A DNA stretch of 64,000 nucleotides, taken from positions 1 to 64,000 of the forward strand of contig CAWCEP010000015.1 in the NCBI GenBank assembly GCA_963794615.1, written 5' to 3'. The translations under genes and the position numbers were made by a program. Shown here one piece after another: positions 47,345 to 56,593 of the stretch. The notes beneath the pieces were generated by a model. It saw only the letters and a program-made list of their open reading frames with translations. It had not been told where the DNA came from and did no database searches. Each line of letters opens with the position of its first letter. Position 1 is the first letter of the stretch. Source of the stretch: Chersky-840 sp963794615. Lineage in GTDB: Bacteria > Actinomycetota > Acidimicrobiia > Acidimicrobiales > UBA8190.

Positions 47345-48286
47345 GTGAAGCTGGGATTCATCGGCCTCGGGGCCATGGGCCTTCCCATGACGCGCAATCT
47401 GGTCGCGGCGGGTCATCAGGTCACCGTGGCGTCGCGCAGCCGACCGCCCATCGACGAGGCGATGGCGTTCGGCGCCATCGACGGGGGCACTGTCGCCGAC
47501 GTGGCCCGGTCGAGCGAGGTCCTCATCATCTGCGTCCCCAATTCCCCCGACGTGGAGCAGGTGCTCGACGGTGTCGTCCCCGCCCTGGCCCCGGGCTCGA
47601 TCGTGGTGGACTGCTCGACCATCGACCCCGACGTGGAGCGGGCCCAGCACGAACGGGTGGCGGCGGCGGGCGCCCGCTACCTCGACGCTCCCGTGTCGGG
47701 TGGCACGGTGGGGGCCAAGAAGGGGACGCTCACGCTGATGGTGGGGGGCGACCCCGCCACGCTCGACGCGGCCCGCCCCGCTCTCGATCCCATGGCCGGC
47801 CTGATCGTGCACGTGGGCGGGCCCGGGATGGGTCAGGTCGTGAAGCTCTGCAACAACCTGATCTACGCCGCCCAGATGTTGGCCACGGCCGAGGCCACGG
47901 CGCTGGCCCTGCGTTCGGGGGTCGACATCCACAAGCTCCTCGAGGTGCTCGTCCACTCGACCGGTGACTGCACCGCGGTGCGCACCCGCCTGCCCGTGCC
48001 CGGCGTCATCCCCGACAGCCCCGCTTCGAACGGCTGGCAGCCCGGGTTCATGACCGACCTGATGGCGAAGGACCTCGACCTGGCGCTGTCGTATGCGGCC
48101 CGGGCCGGCGTCCCCGTCTCGTCCACGGCCGTCGCCCGCCAATCGCTCACCGCCGCCTCGACGGCCGGTTTCGGACGCGAGGACTTCTCGGCTCTGGCCA
48201 AGGTGGTGTTCGGCCTGGCCGGCGTAGCCGGAGCGGCCGGAGCGGCCGGCGGGGCCGGAACGGCCGGCGGGGCCGGAGCGGAGTGA
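47345..48286 (+). CDS. 3-hydroxyisobutyrate-dehydrogenase-family oxidoreductase
   Basis: A 313-residue protein from GTG 47345, after ACAGGAGGTCCTC. The Rossmann start is KLGFIGLGAMGLPMTRNLVA. The substrate signature DAPVSGGTVGAKKGTLTLM and the catalytic Lys region GPGMGQVVKLCNNLI are present. The family covers 3-hydroxyisobutyrate, tartronate-semialdehyde and other beta-hydroxyacid dehydrogenases. Beside an aldolase and a LarA homologue, reduction of tartronate semialdehyde or oxidation of a beta-hydroxyacid is plausible. The last ~25 residues are a low-complexity GAAGGAGTAGG tail from a GC-rich repeat. Its stop overlaps the aldolase GTG by four bases. Confidence 0.88.
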   Translation: MKLGFIGLGAMGLPMTRNLVAAGHQVTVASRSRPPIDEAMAFGAIDGGTVADVARSSEVLIICVPNSPDVEQVLDGVVPALAPGSIVVDCSTIDPDVERAQHERVAAAGARYLDAPVSGGTVGAKKGTLTLMVGGDPATLDAARPALDPMAGLIVHVGGPGMGQVVKLCNNLIYAAQMLATAEATALALRSGVDIHKLLEVLVHSTGDCTAVRTRLPVPGVIPDSPASNGWQPGFMTDLMAKDLDLALSYAARAGVPVSSTAVARQSLTAASTAGFGREDFSALAKVVFGLAGVAGAAGAAGGAGTAGGAGAE

Positions 48287-49119
48287 GCTTGCCGACCGGG
48301 CCCCTGCCGACGCCGGCGGTGATCCTCGCCGCCGATCACCGGGCCCGCGGCGTCATCACCATCGAGTCGTATGCGGCCTACGTCGACGCGCTGCGCGCCG
48401 CCATCGGGTCCTGTGACGGCATCCTGGCGAGCACCCAACCGCTGCGCGACCTCGTAGCCTCGGGTGCGGTCGAGCCCCGGCATCGCACCTATCTTTCCCT
48501 CAACCGCACGGGACTGGCGGCCAGCGCGTTCGAGCTCGACGACCGACTCGTGGCGACCGTGGAGCAGGCCGCCGCCGAGGGATGGACCGGCGTGAAGCAC
48601 ATGACGCGCATCGACATGGCCGACCCGTTGACCGCACCCGCCCTCGAGCTCCTGGGGAAGATCCTCGAATCGGCCCGGTCGCTCGGGCTCGACGCGCTCA
48701 TCGAGTCCCTGACGTGGCGCGACGGTGCGATGGCGCGCGACACCGACTCGATCGTGTTCGCCGCCATCGTCGCCCATGACCTGGGCGCACCCGTGCTCAA
48801 GGTGCCGTTCCCCGACGTCGCACCCGGATCGGCCCGGGTCGACGCCGTGGCGCGCATCGTGGCGAGCGTGGGCGTCCCCGTCCTCTTCCTCGGTGGCCCC
48901 CGCCGCAGTGGTGACAGCGGCCCCGGCGACCCCGGCAGCCCCGGCGACCCCCGCACCGACCTCCTCGACGAGGTTGCCGACGCCATGGCGGGCGGCGCCG
49001 CCGGCCTGGCGGTGGGCCGCGTCGTGTACCAGGACCCCGACCCCGCCACCGCGGCGCGCCTCGTGGCCGAGGCCGTGCGCCACGGAGCACGTCGGGCGGA
49101 GGGCACCGTCCCGGCGTGA
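48283..49119 (+). CDS. Class I aldolase-like (beta/alpha)8 protein
   Basis: A 278-residue protein from GTG 48283 (four-base overlap upstream). It starts AVILAADHRARGV, has YLSLNRTGLAAS, GWTGVKHMTRIDM (candidate Schiff-base Lys), DALIESLTWRDGAM, LGAPVLKVPFPDV (a second conserved Lys) and a phosphate-binding-like end GGAAGLAVGRVVYQDPDP. The layout is that of DhnA/LacD/DeoC-type aldolases and of the inositol-cluster aldolase relatives of actinobacteria. It presumably splits a phosphorylated sugar or sugar acid made by the next gene's kinase. The exact substrate is unknown. An internal GDSGPGDPGSPGD stretch is low-complexity. Confidence 0.8.
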   Translation: MSLPTGPLPTPAVILAADHRARGVITIESYAAYVDALRAAIGSCDGILASTQPLRDLVASGAVEPRHRTYLSLNRTGLAASAFELDDRLVATVEQAAAEGWTGVKHMTRIDMADPLTAPALELLGKILESARSLGLDALIESLTWRDGAMARDTDSIVFAAIVAHDLGAPVLKVPFPDVAPGSARVDAVARIVASVGVPVLFLGGPRRSGDSGPGDPGSPGDPRTDLLDEVADAMAGGAAGLAVGRVVYQDPDPATAARLVAEAVRHGARRAEGTVPA

Positions 49120-50643
49120 TCCTCACCGTCGACCTCGGGACCAGCGTCACGAAGGTGGTCGTCTGGGGTGCCGAGGGCCAGCTGGCCGTGGGCCGCAGCC
49201 GCGCTGCACTGCACCTACTCCGCCGGCAACCGAGCCGAACAGGACCCCGCCGCGTGGTGGCCTTCGGTGGTCTCGGCCTGCGAGTCGGCCCGCGCCGCGC
49301 TCGGCGACTCGGCGGTGGACGTGTTCGGCGCGACCGAGGCGGTCGGCTTCTCGGCGGCTCGCCAGACCTTCGTGCCGGTGGCCGAGGACGCGACGCCGTT
49401 GGGCCCGGCGCTGCTGTGGTCGGACCGGCGCGCCCACGCCGAGGCACTGGCGCTGGCCGAGTCCTTGGGGGATCGTGGTCCGCTCGGGGGCGGCGGCGCA
49501 ACCGTCGAAGAGGAGGGCGCGTCGTTCGTACGACGGCGCACCGGGCTCGTCCTCGACGCGGGCTCGGTGGCGGCCAAGCTGCGGTGGCTGGAGCATCACG
49601 AGCCGCATCGACTCGAGCGGGCGCGTTGGCTGCTGGCGCCGAGAGACCTGGTGGCATGGCATCTCACCGGTGCGGTGTCCACCGACCACACGCTGGCCTC
49701 GGCCACCGGCCTGTACGAGATGGCCGGTGATGGTGACCTCGGTCCCCTCCTCCCCGGACTGGTCGACGCCGCCGTCGCCGAGAAGCTCCCCGGCTCCCTT
49801 CCGTCGGACACCGTGTTGGGTGGACTGCTCGGAGGACCGGCGGGTGCGCTGGGAGTCCGCCCCGGCATCCCCGTGGTGATCGGCGCCGGGGACCGCGCCT
49901 GCGAAGTCCTCGGCACGCGCGCCTCGGGGTCGTGGCCGATGGTGTCGTGGGGAACCACGGCCAACGTGTCGGTGCCCCTGCCCGGCCTCGGCGAGGTGAT
50001 GCCCGACGCCATGATCGTGACGGGGGGTGCGCTCGGAGGCGTGCTCCTCGAGGGCGGTCTCTCGGCGGCGGGATCCCTCCTCGACTGGCTGGGCCACCTG
50101 GCCGGCGTCGAGGTCGGTTCCCTCCTGGATCGCGCCCGGTCCAGCCCACCCGGGTCCCGGGGCGTGATCGTGCTCCCCTGGCTGGGGGGCGCCCGGGCGC
50201 CGTGGTGGCGCGACACGGCCCGGGGGGCGGTAGTGGGCCTGTCCTTCGACCACGACATCGGGGACATGACGCGCGCCGTGATCGAGTCGGTGGCGTGGGA
50301 CGTGCAGCGGTGTCTGGAGTCGGCTGCGGCGGCGCGTGCCGGGTCGACCGGTCCGGTGGGACTCGTCCTGGCCGGGGGCGGCTCGAATTCCCCGCTGTGG
50401 ACCGAGATCCTCGCTGCGGTCACCGGGCTCCCGGTGCGTCGGCCCCGATGGGGTGAGGCGGCATCGGCCGGCGCGGCGATGCTCGCGGCCCGGGCCACGG
50501 GAGCCGACGTCGGCCTCGACGCGACCGTGGACGGCGAGGATGCCGACCCGATCCAGCCCGACGCGCCACTGGTGGAGTGCTACGCGTCGCTTCGACCCGG
50601 TGTCGACGCCGCCGCCGGGGCCGTCATCGGACTGGGATCGTGA
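49116..50643 (+). CDS. FGGY-family carbohydrate kinase (frameshift near 49205)
   Basis: GTG 49116 overlaps the aldolase stop by four bases. It starts with the nucleotide-binding ILTVDLGTSVTKVVVWGAEG. The frame shifts at about 49195-49225, after which TYSAGNRAEQDPAAWWPSV continues to the end. Later features are WSDRRAHAEALALAE, ASATGLYEM, GAGDRACEVLGTRA, SWGTTANVSVPLP and VLAGGGSNSPLWTEILAAVTG, the last being the typical FGGY C-terminal motif. It phosphorylates a sugar, polyol or sugar acid with ATP. The single shift is in a CGCAGCCGCGC stretch and the remaining 1,430 bases are uninterrupted, so it may be an error. Confidence 0.85.
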
Positions 50644-50644
50644 G

Positions 50645-50678
50645 CCGATGAGCACCGCGACCCGATGAGCACCGCGAC
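50645..50678. repeat. Two 17-bp repeats before larA
   Basis: Two exact copies of CCGATGAGCACCGCGAC plus a partial third (CCGATGA) leading into the larA ATG at 50682. Each copy carries an ATG, so translation could start in the repeats too. It begins right after the kinase stop codon. Confidence 0.65.
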
Positions 50679-50681
50679 CCG

Positions 50682-52007
50682 ATGAAAGAGGTGCGCCTCG
50701 CCTACGGCCGCGACGGGATCGTGGCGCGCGTCCCCGACGACGCCGTCGTCGTGACCGCCACCGAGCTGCCGGGCCTGCCCGACGAAGCCGGGGCCGTGCT
50801 CGACGCCCTGGGCGCGCCGGTCGAGGGCGCAGCCCTGTCCGACCTCGTCGGCGAGGCGGCTCGCGCCGTGGCCCGGCGCGGGGGCGGGACGAGAGGACGG
50901 GGGGGAGCCGGGGGCGTGCCCCGGGTGGCGGTGGTCTTTCCCGACCTCACGAGACCCATGCCCAACCGCACCGTCCTGCCGCCCCTGCTCGCCGAGCTCG
51001 ACAGGCTCGGTGTCGGCCCCGACCACGTCGAGTTGTTGTGCGCCACCGGTACCCACCGCGCCGCGACCCACGAGGAGATGGTCGAGCTCGTGGGTGACGA
51101 CATCGCCGGGCGCTATCGCATCCACCAGCACACCGCCGACGCCGCCGACGACCACGTCGAGGTGGGCCGGGTCGACGGCACCGCGGTTCGCATCGACCGC
51201 CGCTACGTCGAGGCCGACGTCCGCATCCTCACCGGGTTCGTCGAGCCCCATTTCTTCGCCGGCTTCAGCGGCGGCCCCAAGGGGGCGTGTCCGGGCCTGG
51301 CCTCACTCGAGACGATCCTCGAGGCCCACAGCCCGAGTCGCATCGCCGACCCCCGCGCCACCTGGCTCGTGACCGAGGGCAATCCCGTCCACGACTTCGT
51401 CCGCGCCGCCGTGGCCCTGGCGCCCCCCACCCTGTCGGTGGACGTAGCCATCAACCAACGTCGCCAGCTCACCGCCGTGTTCGCCGGCCCGTTGCCGGCC
51501 GGGCACGCCGCGGCCTGCCGGTTCGTCGACGAGACATCGGTGCAGTCGGTGGGGGCTCGTTTTGACGTGGTGCTCAGCACCAACGGGGGCTATCCCCTCG
51601 ACCGGAACCTCTACCAGGCCGTGAAGGGCATGGCCGCCGCCGAACGGGTGGTCCGTGTCGGTGGGACCATCGTGATGGCGGCGCAGTGCACCGACGGCAC
51701 ACCGCGCGGCGGCGCCTTCGCCCGACTGCTGGCCGAGGCGCGGGCCCCCGACGCGCTCGGGGGGATCGAGGGACCGTCGGAGACCGACCGCTGGCAGGCC
51801 CAGGTCCTGGGCCGGGTCCTCGACCACGCCGAGGTATGGCTCCACGCGGGCGGGTTGACCGACGACGAGGTCCACGCCGCCTTCCTCCGACCTGTGGCGG
51901 ACGTGACCGATGCCGTGGCTGAGGCACTCGACGGCACCGGCCTCGGCCCCGGAGCTCGCCTCGGTGTCCTCCCCTACGGCCCGCTCACCGTCGCGTCGGC
52001 GTCCTGA
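50682..52007 (+). CDS. LarA-family (nickel-pincer) racemase homologue
   Basis: A 441-residue protein. Motifs of the lactate racemase LarA are clear: FPDLTRPMPN, LLCATGTHRAATHEEM (substrate and cofactor His), RVDGTAVRIDRRYVEADVRI, GFVEPHFFAGFSGGPKG (His and the cofactor-binding Lys), and EGNPVHDFVRAA. The family uses a nickel-pincer nucleotide and includes enzymes racemising or epimerising several alpha-hydroxy acids. No larB, larC or larE is in the window. In this block the likely substrate is a hydroxy acid made from the sugar. The alternative start codons in the upstream repeat would add a few residues. Confidence 0.88.
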   Translation: MKEVRLAYGRDGIVARVPDDAVVVTATELPGLPDEAGAVLDALGAPVEGAALSDLVGEAARAVARRGGGTRGRGGAGGVPRVAVVFPDLTRPMPNRTVLPPLLAELDRLGVGPDHVELLCATGTHRAATHEEMVELVGDDIAGRYRIHQHTADAADDHVEVGRVDGTAVRIDRRYVEADVRILTGFVEPHFFAGFSGGPKGACPGLASLETILEAHSPSRIADPRATWLVTEGNPVHDFVRAAVALAPPTLSVDVAINQRRQLTAVFAGPLPAGHAAACRFVDETSVQSVGARFDVVLSTNGGYPLDRNLYQAVKGMAAAERVVRVGGTIVMAAQCTDGTPRGGAFARLLAEARAPDALGGIEGPSETDRWQAQVLGRVLDHAEVWLHAGGLTDDEVHAAFLRPVADVTDAVAEALDGTGLGPGARLGVLPYGPLTVASAS

Positions 52008-52044
52008 CCCGGGTGGGGGCAGGTCGTGGAGGAACACGAACTCT

Positions 52045-52060
52045 CTGACGATTGCGTCAG
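52045..52060. promoter_or_regulatory. Inverted repeat CTGACGATTGCGTCAG, candidate operator
   Basis: Six-base arms CTGACG and CGTCAG around ATTG, 20 bases before the ATG of the MFS-ATPase gene, followed by an AT-richer GGGATTAGCGTTAGCC. TetR- or GntR-type regulators bind such sites. The position suggests control of the transporter operon. No regulator gene is adjacent. Confidence 0.4.
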
Positions 52061-52079
52061 GGATTAGCGTTAGCCAACC

Positions 52080-54536
52080 ATGGGGGATGCGCTTGTCGGT
52101 GAGGCGGCGATGTTCGAGGGTGAGCAGCCCCTGTTCAACTTCGTCGTGCCCGACGAGCTCCTCGCCGCCGCCGTCAGCAAGAGCCGCGACAAGGCGGCTG
52201 TGGCCGACGTGGCCCTCATGCCGGGCACGGGTGAGGGCAAGCCTCCCCCCCTCATGGGCATCCTCCGGGAGTACGGGTTCTCGCCGCTGATCCTGCTCAC
52301 CGCGGCGGCCATGGTGACCGACACCATCGTCAACGGCATCGGCATCCTGGGTCCCGAGATCAAACGGTCGTTCCACCTGAGCGACACCGGCCTCGGCGCG
52401 GTGATCTTCGTCGGGGCCGTGGCCCAGATCGCCTGGGGCATGCCGGTGGCGGTGTTCGCCGACCGGGGCAGCCGCAAGAAGGTGGCGGGCATCACGCTGC
52501 TCATCTTCTCGGCCACGATCCCGATCATGGCCCTGGTCCACAACGTGTGGCCCTTCGTCTTCCTCTACCTCGTCGCCGCGGTCGGGCTGGGATCGAGCGA
52601 CACGGTCCACAACGCCTACCTGGCCGACGCCTATCCCACCCACGGCCGGGCCCGCGTCTTCACCTGGCACAACATGAACGACCCGGTGTCCCAGACCATC
52701 GGGATCCTGTTGGTGGGCTACATCGCGGCGGCCACCCACAACTGGCGCTGGGCCCTGGCCCTGGCGCTGATCGGCGTGCCCGTCGCCATCGGCATCTTCT
52801 TCATCCGGGAACCGGAGAAAGGGGCCAACGAGTCGAGCCACATCCTGAAGGCCGCCGGCATGGACATCGAGACCGAGCAGGAGCACGCCCCCAAGGTCCT
52901 CCTCGGATCGGCCGTCACCCGCCTGCTGCGCATCCGGTCCCTCTACTACGAGCTCGTGGCCGTGGCCATCCTGGGCTTCGCCGGCACCGGCATCCCGTTG
53001 TTCGGCTCGCTCTACTTCCAACGGGTCTGGCATCTCGGGGTGGCCCAGCGGGCCGACGTGTTCTCGATCATCGGCCTGTCGTCGTTCCTCGGGCTGCCCG
53101 TCGTCTACCTCGTCGGAGACCGGCTCTTCCGGCGCGCCCCCGAGAAACCGCTCGTGGTGGCGGGCATCTGCATCGCGGCGTTCGGCGGCCTCTACAGCCT
53201 GTCGCTCTACATGCCCCATCTCTGGATGGTCGTGGTCCTGCAATTCCTGGCCCAGTCGGCGGTCGCCCCCCTGTCGATCTGCATCTTCCAGACGTTGGCG
53301 GCCACCGCGCCCCCCGAGATGCGGGCCATCTGCTTCGGGCTGTTCGGCGTCTACGCGCTCGTGTTCGGGGGATTCGCGGGGGGCGTGCTCCTCGGTGCCA
53401 TCAGTGACTCCACCAACGTCACCACCGCGCTCACCCTCATCGGACCGGTCTGCGCGGTGGGAGGGGTGCTCCTCCTGGTCGGCTCGCGCTTCGTCCGCAG
53501 CGACATCACCCTCGTCATCGAGGACGTCCTCGAGCGCTACGCCGAAGGCAAACGACGCCGCTCCGGCGGAGCGATCCCGGCACTGCAGATCCACAACATG
53601 GACTTCTATTACGGCAGCCAGCAGGTCCTCTTCGACGTGAACCTGGAGGTCCCCGAGGGCGACATCGTGGCCCTCCTCGGCACCAACGGCGCCGGCAAGA
53701 GCACCCTGCTGCGGGCGGTCGCCGGCCTCGACCACCCCCACCGCGGCGTCATCCGCATCTTCGGCACCAACTGCACCTACCTCGAGCCCGAGCAGATCAT
53801 CGACCTCGGCGCCGCCCTGCTGGTGGGGGGCAAGATGACGTTCCCGGGGCTCACCGTCCGGGAGAACCTGCGCGTCGGCGGACACTCGTTCCGCCGGGAG
53901 ACCCCCCGGGCCAAGACTGCGCTCGACGACGCCATCGGCCTCTTCCCCGAGCTCGAGTCCCGGCTCGACCAGCCCGCCGGCACCTTGTCGGGCGGCGAGC
54001 AGCAGATGCTGGCCCTGGCCCGGGTCATGATGAGCAAGCCCCGCCTCCTCATGATCGACGAGCTCGCCTTCGGCCTGGCCCCGATGACCGTCGAACGCCT
54101 CATGGACATCGTCCGGCGGGTGAACGCCGAAGGCGCCACGGTGATCCTGGTCGAGCAGAGCGTGAACCGCGCCATGACGTTGGCCGAGCACGCCTTCTTC
54201 CTCGAGCGCGGCGAGGTCCGCTTCGACGGTTCGATCACCGACCTCCTCTCCCGGGACGACCTCCTGCGCCCGGTGTTCCTGGCCAGTGTCGGGGCCGCGC
54301 TCGGCACCCACTCGACGACCCCCAACGGCGCCACGACACCCAAGGACACGACGACACCCAACGGCGACGCGGCAAGAACACGGACGGGACCGGCGAAACC
54401 GGCGCAGGCCGGCAACCCGACCGGGCCGGCGAACAGTGCGCAGACGGGTGGGGAACCGAGCGCCCCCAAGGCCGACAGACTGTGGTTGGCGGGGCCGGGG
54501 CCGGAGGACGACGGAAAGGACGGGGGCCGCGCGTGA
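52080..54536 (+). CDS. MFS transporter fused to LivF-type ABC ATPase
   Basis: An 818-residue fusion. Residues ~60-480 form a major-facilitator domain with about twelve hydrophobic segments and MFS marks such as FADRGSRKKVAG (loop 2-3). After a linker (VLERYAEGKRRRSGG) an ATPase domain covers ~500-735. It has Walker A GTNGAGKST at about 533, LSGGEQQMLALARVM near 635, and RLLMIDELAFGLAP, the LivF-type Walker B. The tail of ~80 residues is Thr/Gly/Pro-rich with imperfect repeats (TTPNGATTPKDTTTPNG). It is coupled to the fused LivH-LivM gene. The ATPase would serve that permease, while the MFS half may move a second solute. The fusion is not a shadow of frameshift, as one uninterrupted frame covers both. 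Confidence 0.88.
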   Translation: MGDALVGEAAMFEGEQPLFNFVVPDELLAAAVSKSRDKAAVADVALMPGTGEGKPPPLMGILREYGFSPLILLTAAAMVTDTIVNGIGILGPEIKRSFHLSDTGLGAVIFVGAVAQIAWGMPVAVFADRGSRKKVAGITLLIFSATIPIMALVHNVWPFVFLYLVAAVGLGSSDTVHNAYLADAYPTHGRARVFTWHNMNDPVSQTIGILLVGYIAAATHNWRWALALALIGVPVAIGIFFIREPEKGANESSHILKAAGMDIETEQEHAPKVLLGSAVTRLLRIRSLYYELVAVAILGFAGTGIPLFGSLYFQRVWHLGVAQRADVFSIIGLSSFLGLPVVYLVGDRLFRRAPEKPLVVAGICIAAFGGLYSLSLYMPHLWMVVVLQFLAQSAVAPLSICIFQTLAATAPPEMRAICFGLFGVYALVFGGFAGGVLLGAISDSTNVTTALTLIGPVCAVGGVLLLVGSRFVRSDITLVIEDVLERYAEGKRRRSGGAIPALQIHNMDFYYGSQQVLFDVNLEVPEGDIVALLGTNGAGKSTLLRAVAGLDHPHRGVIRIFGTNCTYLEPEQIIDLGAALLVGGKMTFPGLTVRENLRVGGHSFRRETPRAKTALDDAIGLFPELESRLDQPAGTLSGGEQQMLALARVMMSKPRLLMIDELAFGLAPMTVERLMDIVRRVNAEGATVILVEQSVNRAMTLAEHAFFLERGEVRFDGSITDLLSRDDLLRPVFLASVGAALGTHSTTPNGATTPKDTTTPNGDAARTRTGPAKPAQAGNPTGPANSAQTGGEPSAPKADRLWLAGPGPEDDGKDGGRA

Positions 54537-56593
54537 TCGCGGTGTCGATCCCGTCGTCGGTCGTCATCGAGGGTGCGATCCTCGGTCTCAACTACGGGTT
54601 GTTGGCGACGGGACTGGTGTTGATCTACCGCACCAACCGGGTCATCAACTTCGCCCAGGGCCAGCTCGGCGTCGTCGCCGCCGTCTTCCTCGTCAAGCTC
54701 TACTACGACTACGGGATCAACTACTGGGCCGCTTTGGCCGCCGCCCTGTTGCTCGCCGCCGCGGTGGGCGCCCTCTCCGAGCTCCTGCTCCGGCGCCTGT
54801 TCAACCGCCCCCGCGTCATGGTCATGGTCGCCACCATCGGCCTGTCCCAGGTCCTCTTCCTCTTCACGCTCTTCCCCTTCGTCCGGCCCAAGAAGCTCTT
54901 CCGGGCCTTCCCCGTGCCCGTCGACTGGTCGTTCCACATCGGAACGTTCCTCTTCCCGCCCGGTGAGGTCGTGACCCTCATCGTGGCGCCGATCGTCGCC
55001 CTCGGTCTGGCCGCCTTCATCCGGTTCTCGCCGTGGGGCCTGGCCATGCGGGCCTCGGCCGAGAACTCCGAGTCGGCCCGGCTGTCCGGGGTCTGGGTGC
55101 GGCGCACCTCCACCGTGGCCTGGACCCTGGCCGGGGGGTTGTCCGCCTTCACGGCCATCCTCGCCTCGCCCAGCCAGACGAGCACCCTCACCCAGGTCCT
55201 CAGCCCCGGCCTCCTCCTCCTGGCGCTGCTCGCCGCGCTGCTCGGTGGCATGGTGAGCCTGCCCGTCGCCTTCGTGGCCGGCATCGGGCTGGGCATCGTC
55301 CAGGACCTGCTCCAGTGGAACATCACCAACCCGTCGACGGGATCGGCCACGGTCGAGCTCGTCCTCTTCGTGTTGCTGCAACTCGCCCTGCTCGTCCGGG
55401 CAGCGTCACTGCAGAAATCGTCACGGACGGCGGAGCGCACCTCGTGGATGACGGGGACGGTGGGCTTCCGCCACACCGGGGACGCGCTGCGAAAACGGGT
55501 CGGCACGACCGGCGTCCTGAGCGTGGTGGTGGTGGCCGCGCTGCTCCCCCTCGTCCTCGACGTCGGTCGATCGTTCCTCATGTCCCAGATCTGCATCTAC
55601 GGGGTGATCGCCCTCTCGCTCACGGTCCTCACCGGATGGGCCGGCCAGGTCTCCCTGGGCCAATTCGGATTGGTGGCGGTGGGCGCGGACATGGCCGCCC
55701 ACATGGGCGGGGGGATCCCGCTCATCCTGCTCCTCCCCTTGGCCGGGGTGGTGACGGGGATCGTGTCGGTGCTCGTCGGGCTCACGGCCCTGCGCATCCG
55801 GGGTCTCTACCTGGCGGTGAGCACGCTTGGCTTCGCGCTGTTCATGCAGACCTCGGTGCTGGCCACGTCGTGCTGGACCATGCCCATCATCCACAAGACG
55901 ATCTGCTCGGGGCTCCCCGACCCGCAGTCCACGCTGATCTCCCGACCCACGCTGTTCGGGCTCGGGCTCAGCTCCGAGCGCGCCTTCGCGTGGTTCTCGC
56001 TGGCGGTGCTCATCCTCTCCATCCTCATGGTGCGGGTGTGGCGCGACCGCGGCATCGCCCGGCGGCTCATCTCGGTGCGCGACAACGAGGTGGCGGCGGG
56101 CTCGGCCGGCATTCCCGTGGTGCGCACGAAGCTCATGGCGTTCGCACTGTCGGGGTTCATGGCCGGCTACGCCGGGGTGTGCCTCGCCTTCGCCACCGAA
56201 CGGTTCAGCACCGACACCTTCGACCCCACGGTGTCGATCCTGGTGGTCTCGATGGTCGTGATCGGCGGCCTCGACGCCATCCCGGGGGCGGTGCTCGGCG
56301 CCCTCTATCTGGTGGGACTGCCCGCCATCTTCGGGTCGTCGACGACCGTCGAGTTCCTGACGAGCGGGTTCGGGCTCCTGGCCTTCATCCTCTACCTCCC
56401 CGGCGGCATGGCCGAGGTCATGCACCGCCTCGGCGACCTCGCCACCGCCGGGGTCGTCCAGCTACGGGCCCGGCGCAGCGGCGGGTCCCCGCCCGCACCG
56501 GTACCACCGCCCGCGGTCGGGATCGACCCCGCCACCGGGAAGCTGACCGAAGCGGGTGCGGGAGCCGGTGCGGTGGCGGAGCTCCGCTCGTGA
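54533..56593 (+). CDS. Fused LivH-LivM branched-chain-type ABC permease
   Basis: A 686-residue protein from GTG 54533 (four-base overlap). The LivH half (~1-300) reads GAILGLNYGLLATGLVLIYR, VINFAQGQLGVVAA, ALGLAAFIRFSPWGLAMRA, SARLSGVWV. The LivM half (~350-650) reads LDVGRSFLMSQICIYGVIALS, LTGWAGQVSLGQFGLVAVG, RIRGLYLAVSTLGFALFM, VRDNEVAAGSAGI, FALSGFMAGYAG. Each half has its own coupling EAA-like loop, so one chain supplies the whole channel. The C-terminal ~50 residues are Pro/Gly/Ala-rich. Solutes of this class are amino acids, amides, urea or aromatic acids. The substrate is unknown. Confidence 0.9.
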   Translation: MIAVSIPSSVVIEGAILGLNYGLLATGLVLIYRTNRVINFAQGQLGVVAAVFLVKLYYDYGINYWAALAAALLLAAAVGALSELLLRRLFNRPRVMVMVATIGLSQVLFLFTLFPFVRPKKLFRAFPVPVDWSFHIGTFLFPPGEVVTLIVAPIVALGLAAFIRFSPWGLAMRASAENSESARLSGVWVRRTSTVAWTLAGGLSAFTAILASPSQTSTLTQVLSPGLLLLALLAALLGGMVSLPVAFVAGIGLGIVQDLLQWNITNPSTGSATVELVLFVLLQLALLVRAASLQKSSRTAERTSWMTGTVGFRHTGDALRKRVGTTGVLSVVVVAALLPLVLDVGRSFLMSQICIYGVIALSLTVLTGWAGQVSLGQFGLVAVGADMAAHMGGGIPLILLLPLAGVVTGIVSVLVGLTALRIRGLYLAVSTLGFALFMQTSVLATSCWTMPIIHKTICSGLPDPQSTLISRPTLFGLGLSSERAFAWFSLAVLILSILMVRVWRDRGIARRLISVRDNEVAAGSAGIPVVRTKLMAFALSGFMAGYAGVCLAFATERFSTDTFDPTVSILVVSMVVIGGLDAIPGAVLGALYLVGLPAIFGSSTTVEFLTSGFGLLAFILYLPGGMAEVMHRLGDLATAGVVQLRARRSGGSPPAPVPPPAVGIDPATGKLTEAGAGAGAVAELRS

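Noticed and set aside
51303..54311. Very long minus-strand open frame opposite larA and the MFS-ATPase gene
   Set aside because: It is His/Asp/Gly/Glu-rich without motifs and lies antisense to genes with full family signatures; in GC-rich DNA such open frames are expected. The same applies to long antisense frames at 3457-5073, 31584-33692 and 42200-44545.
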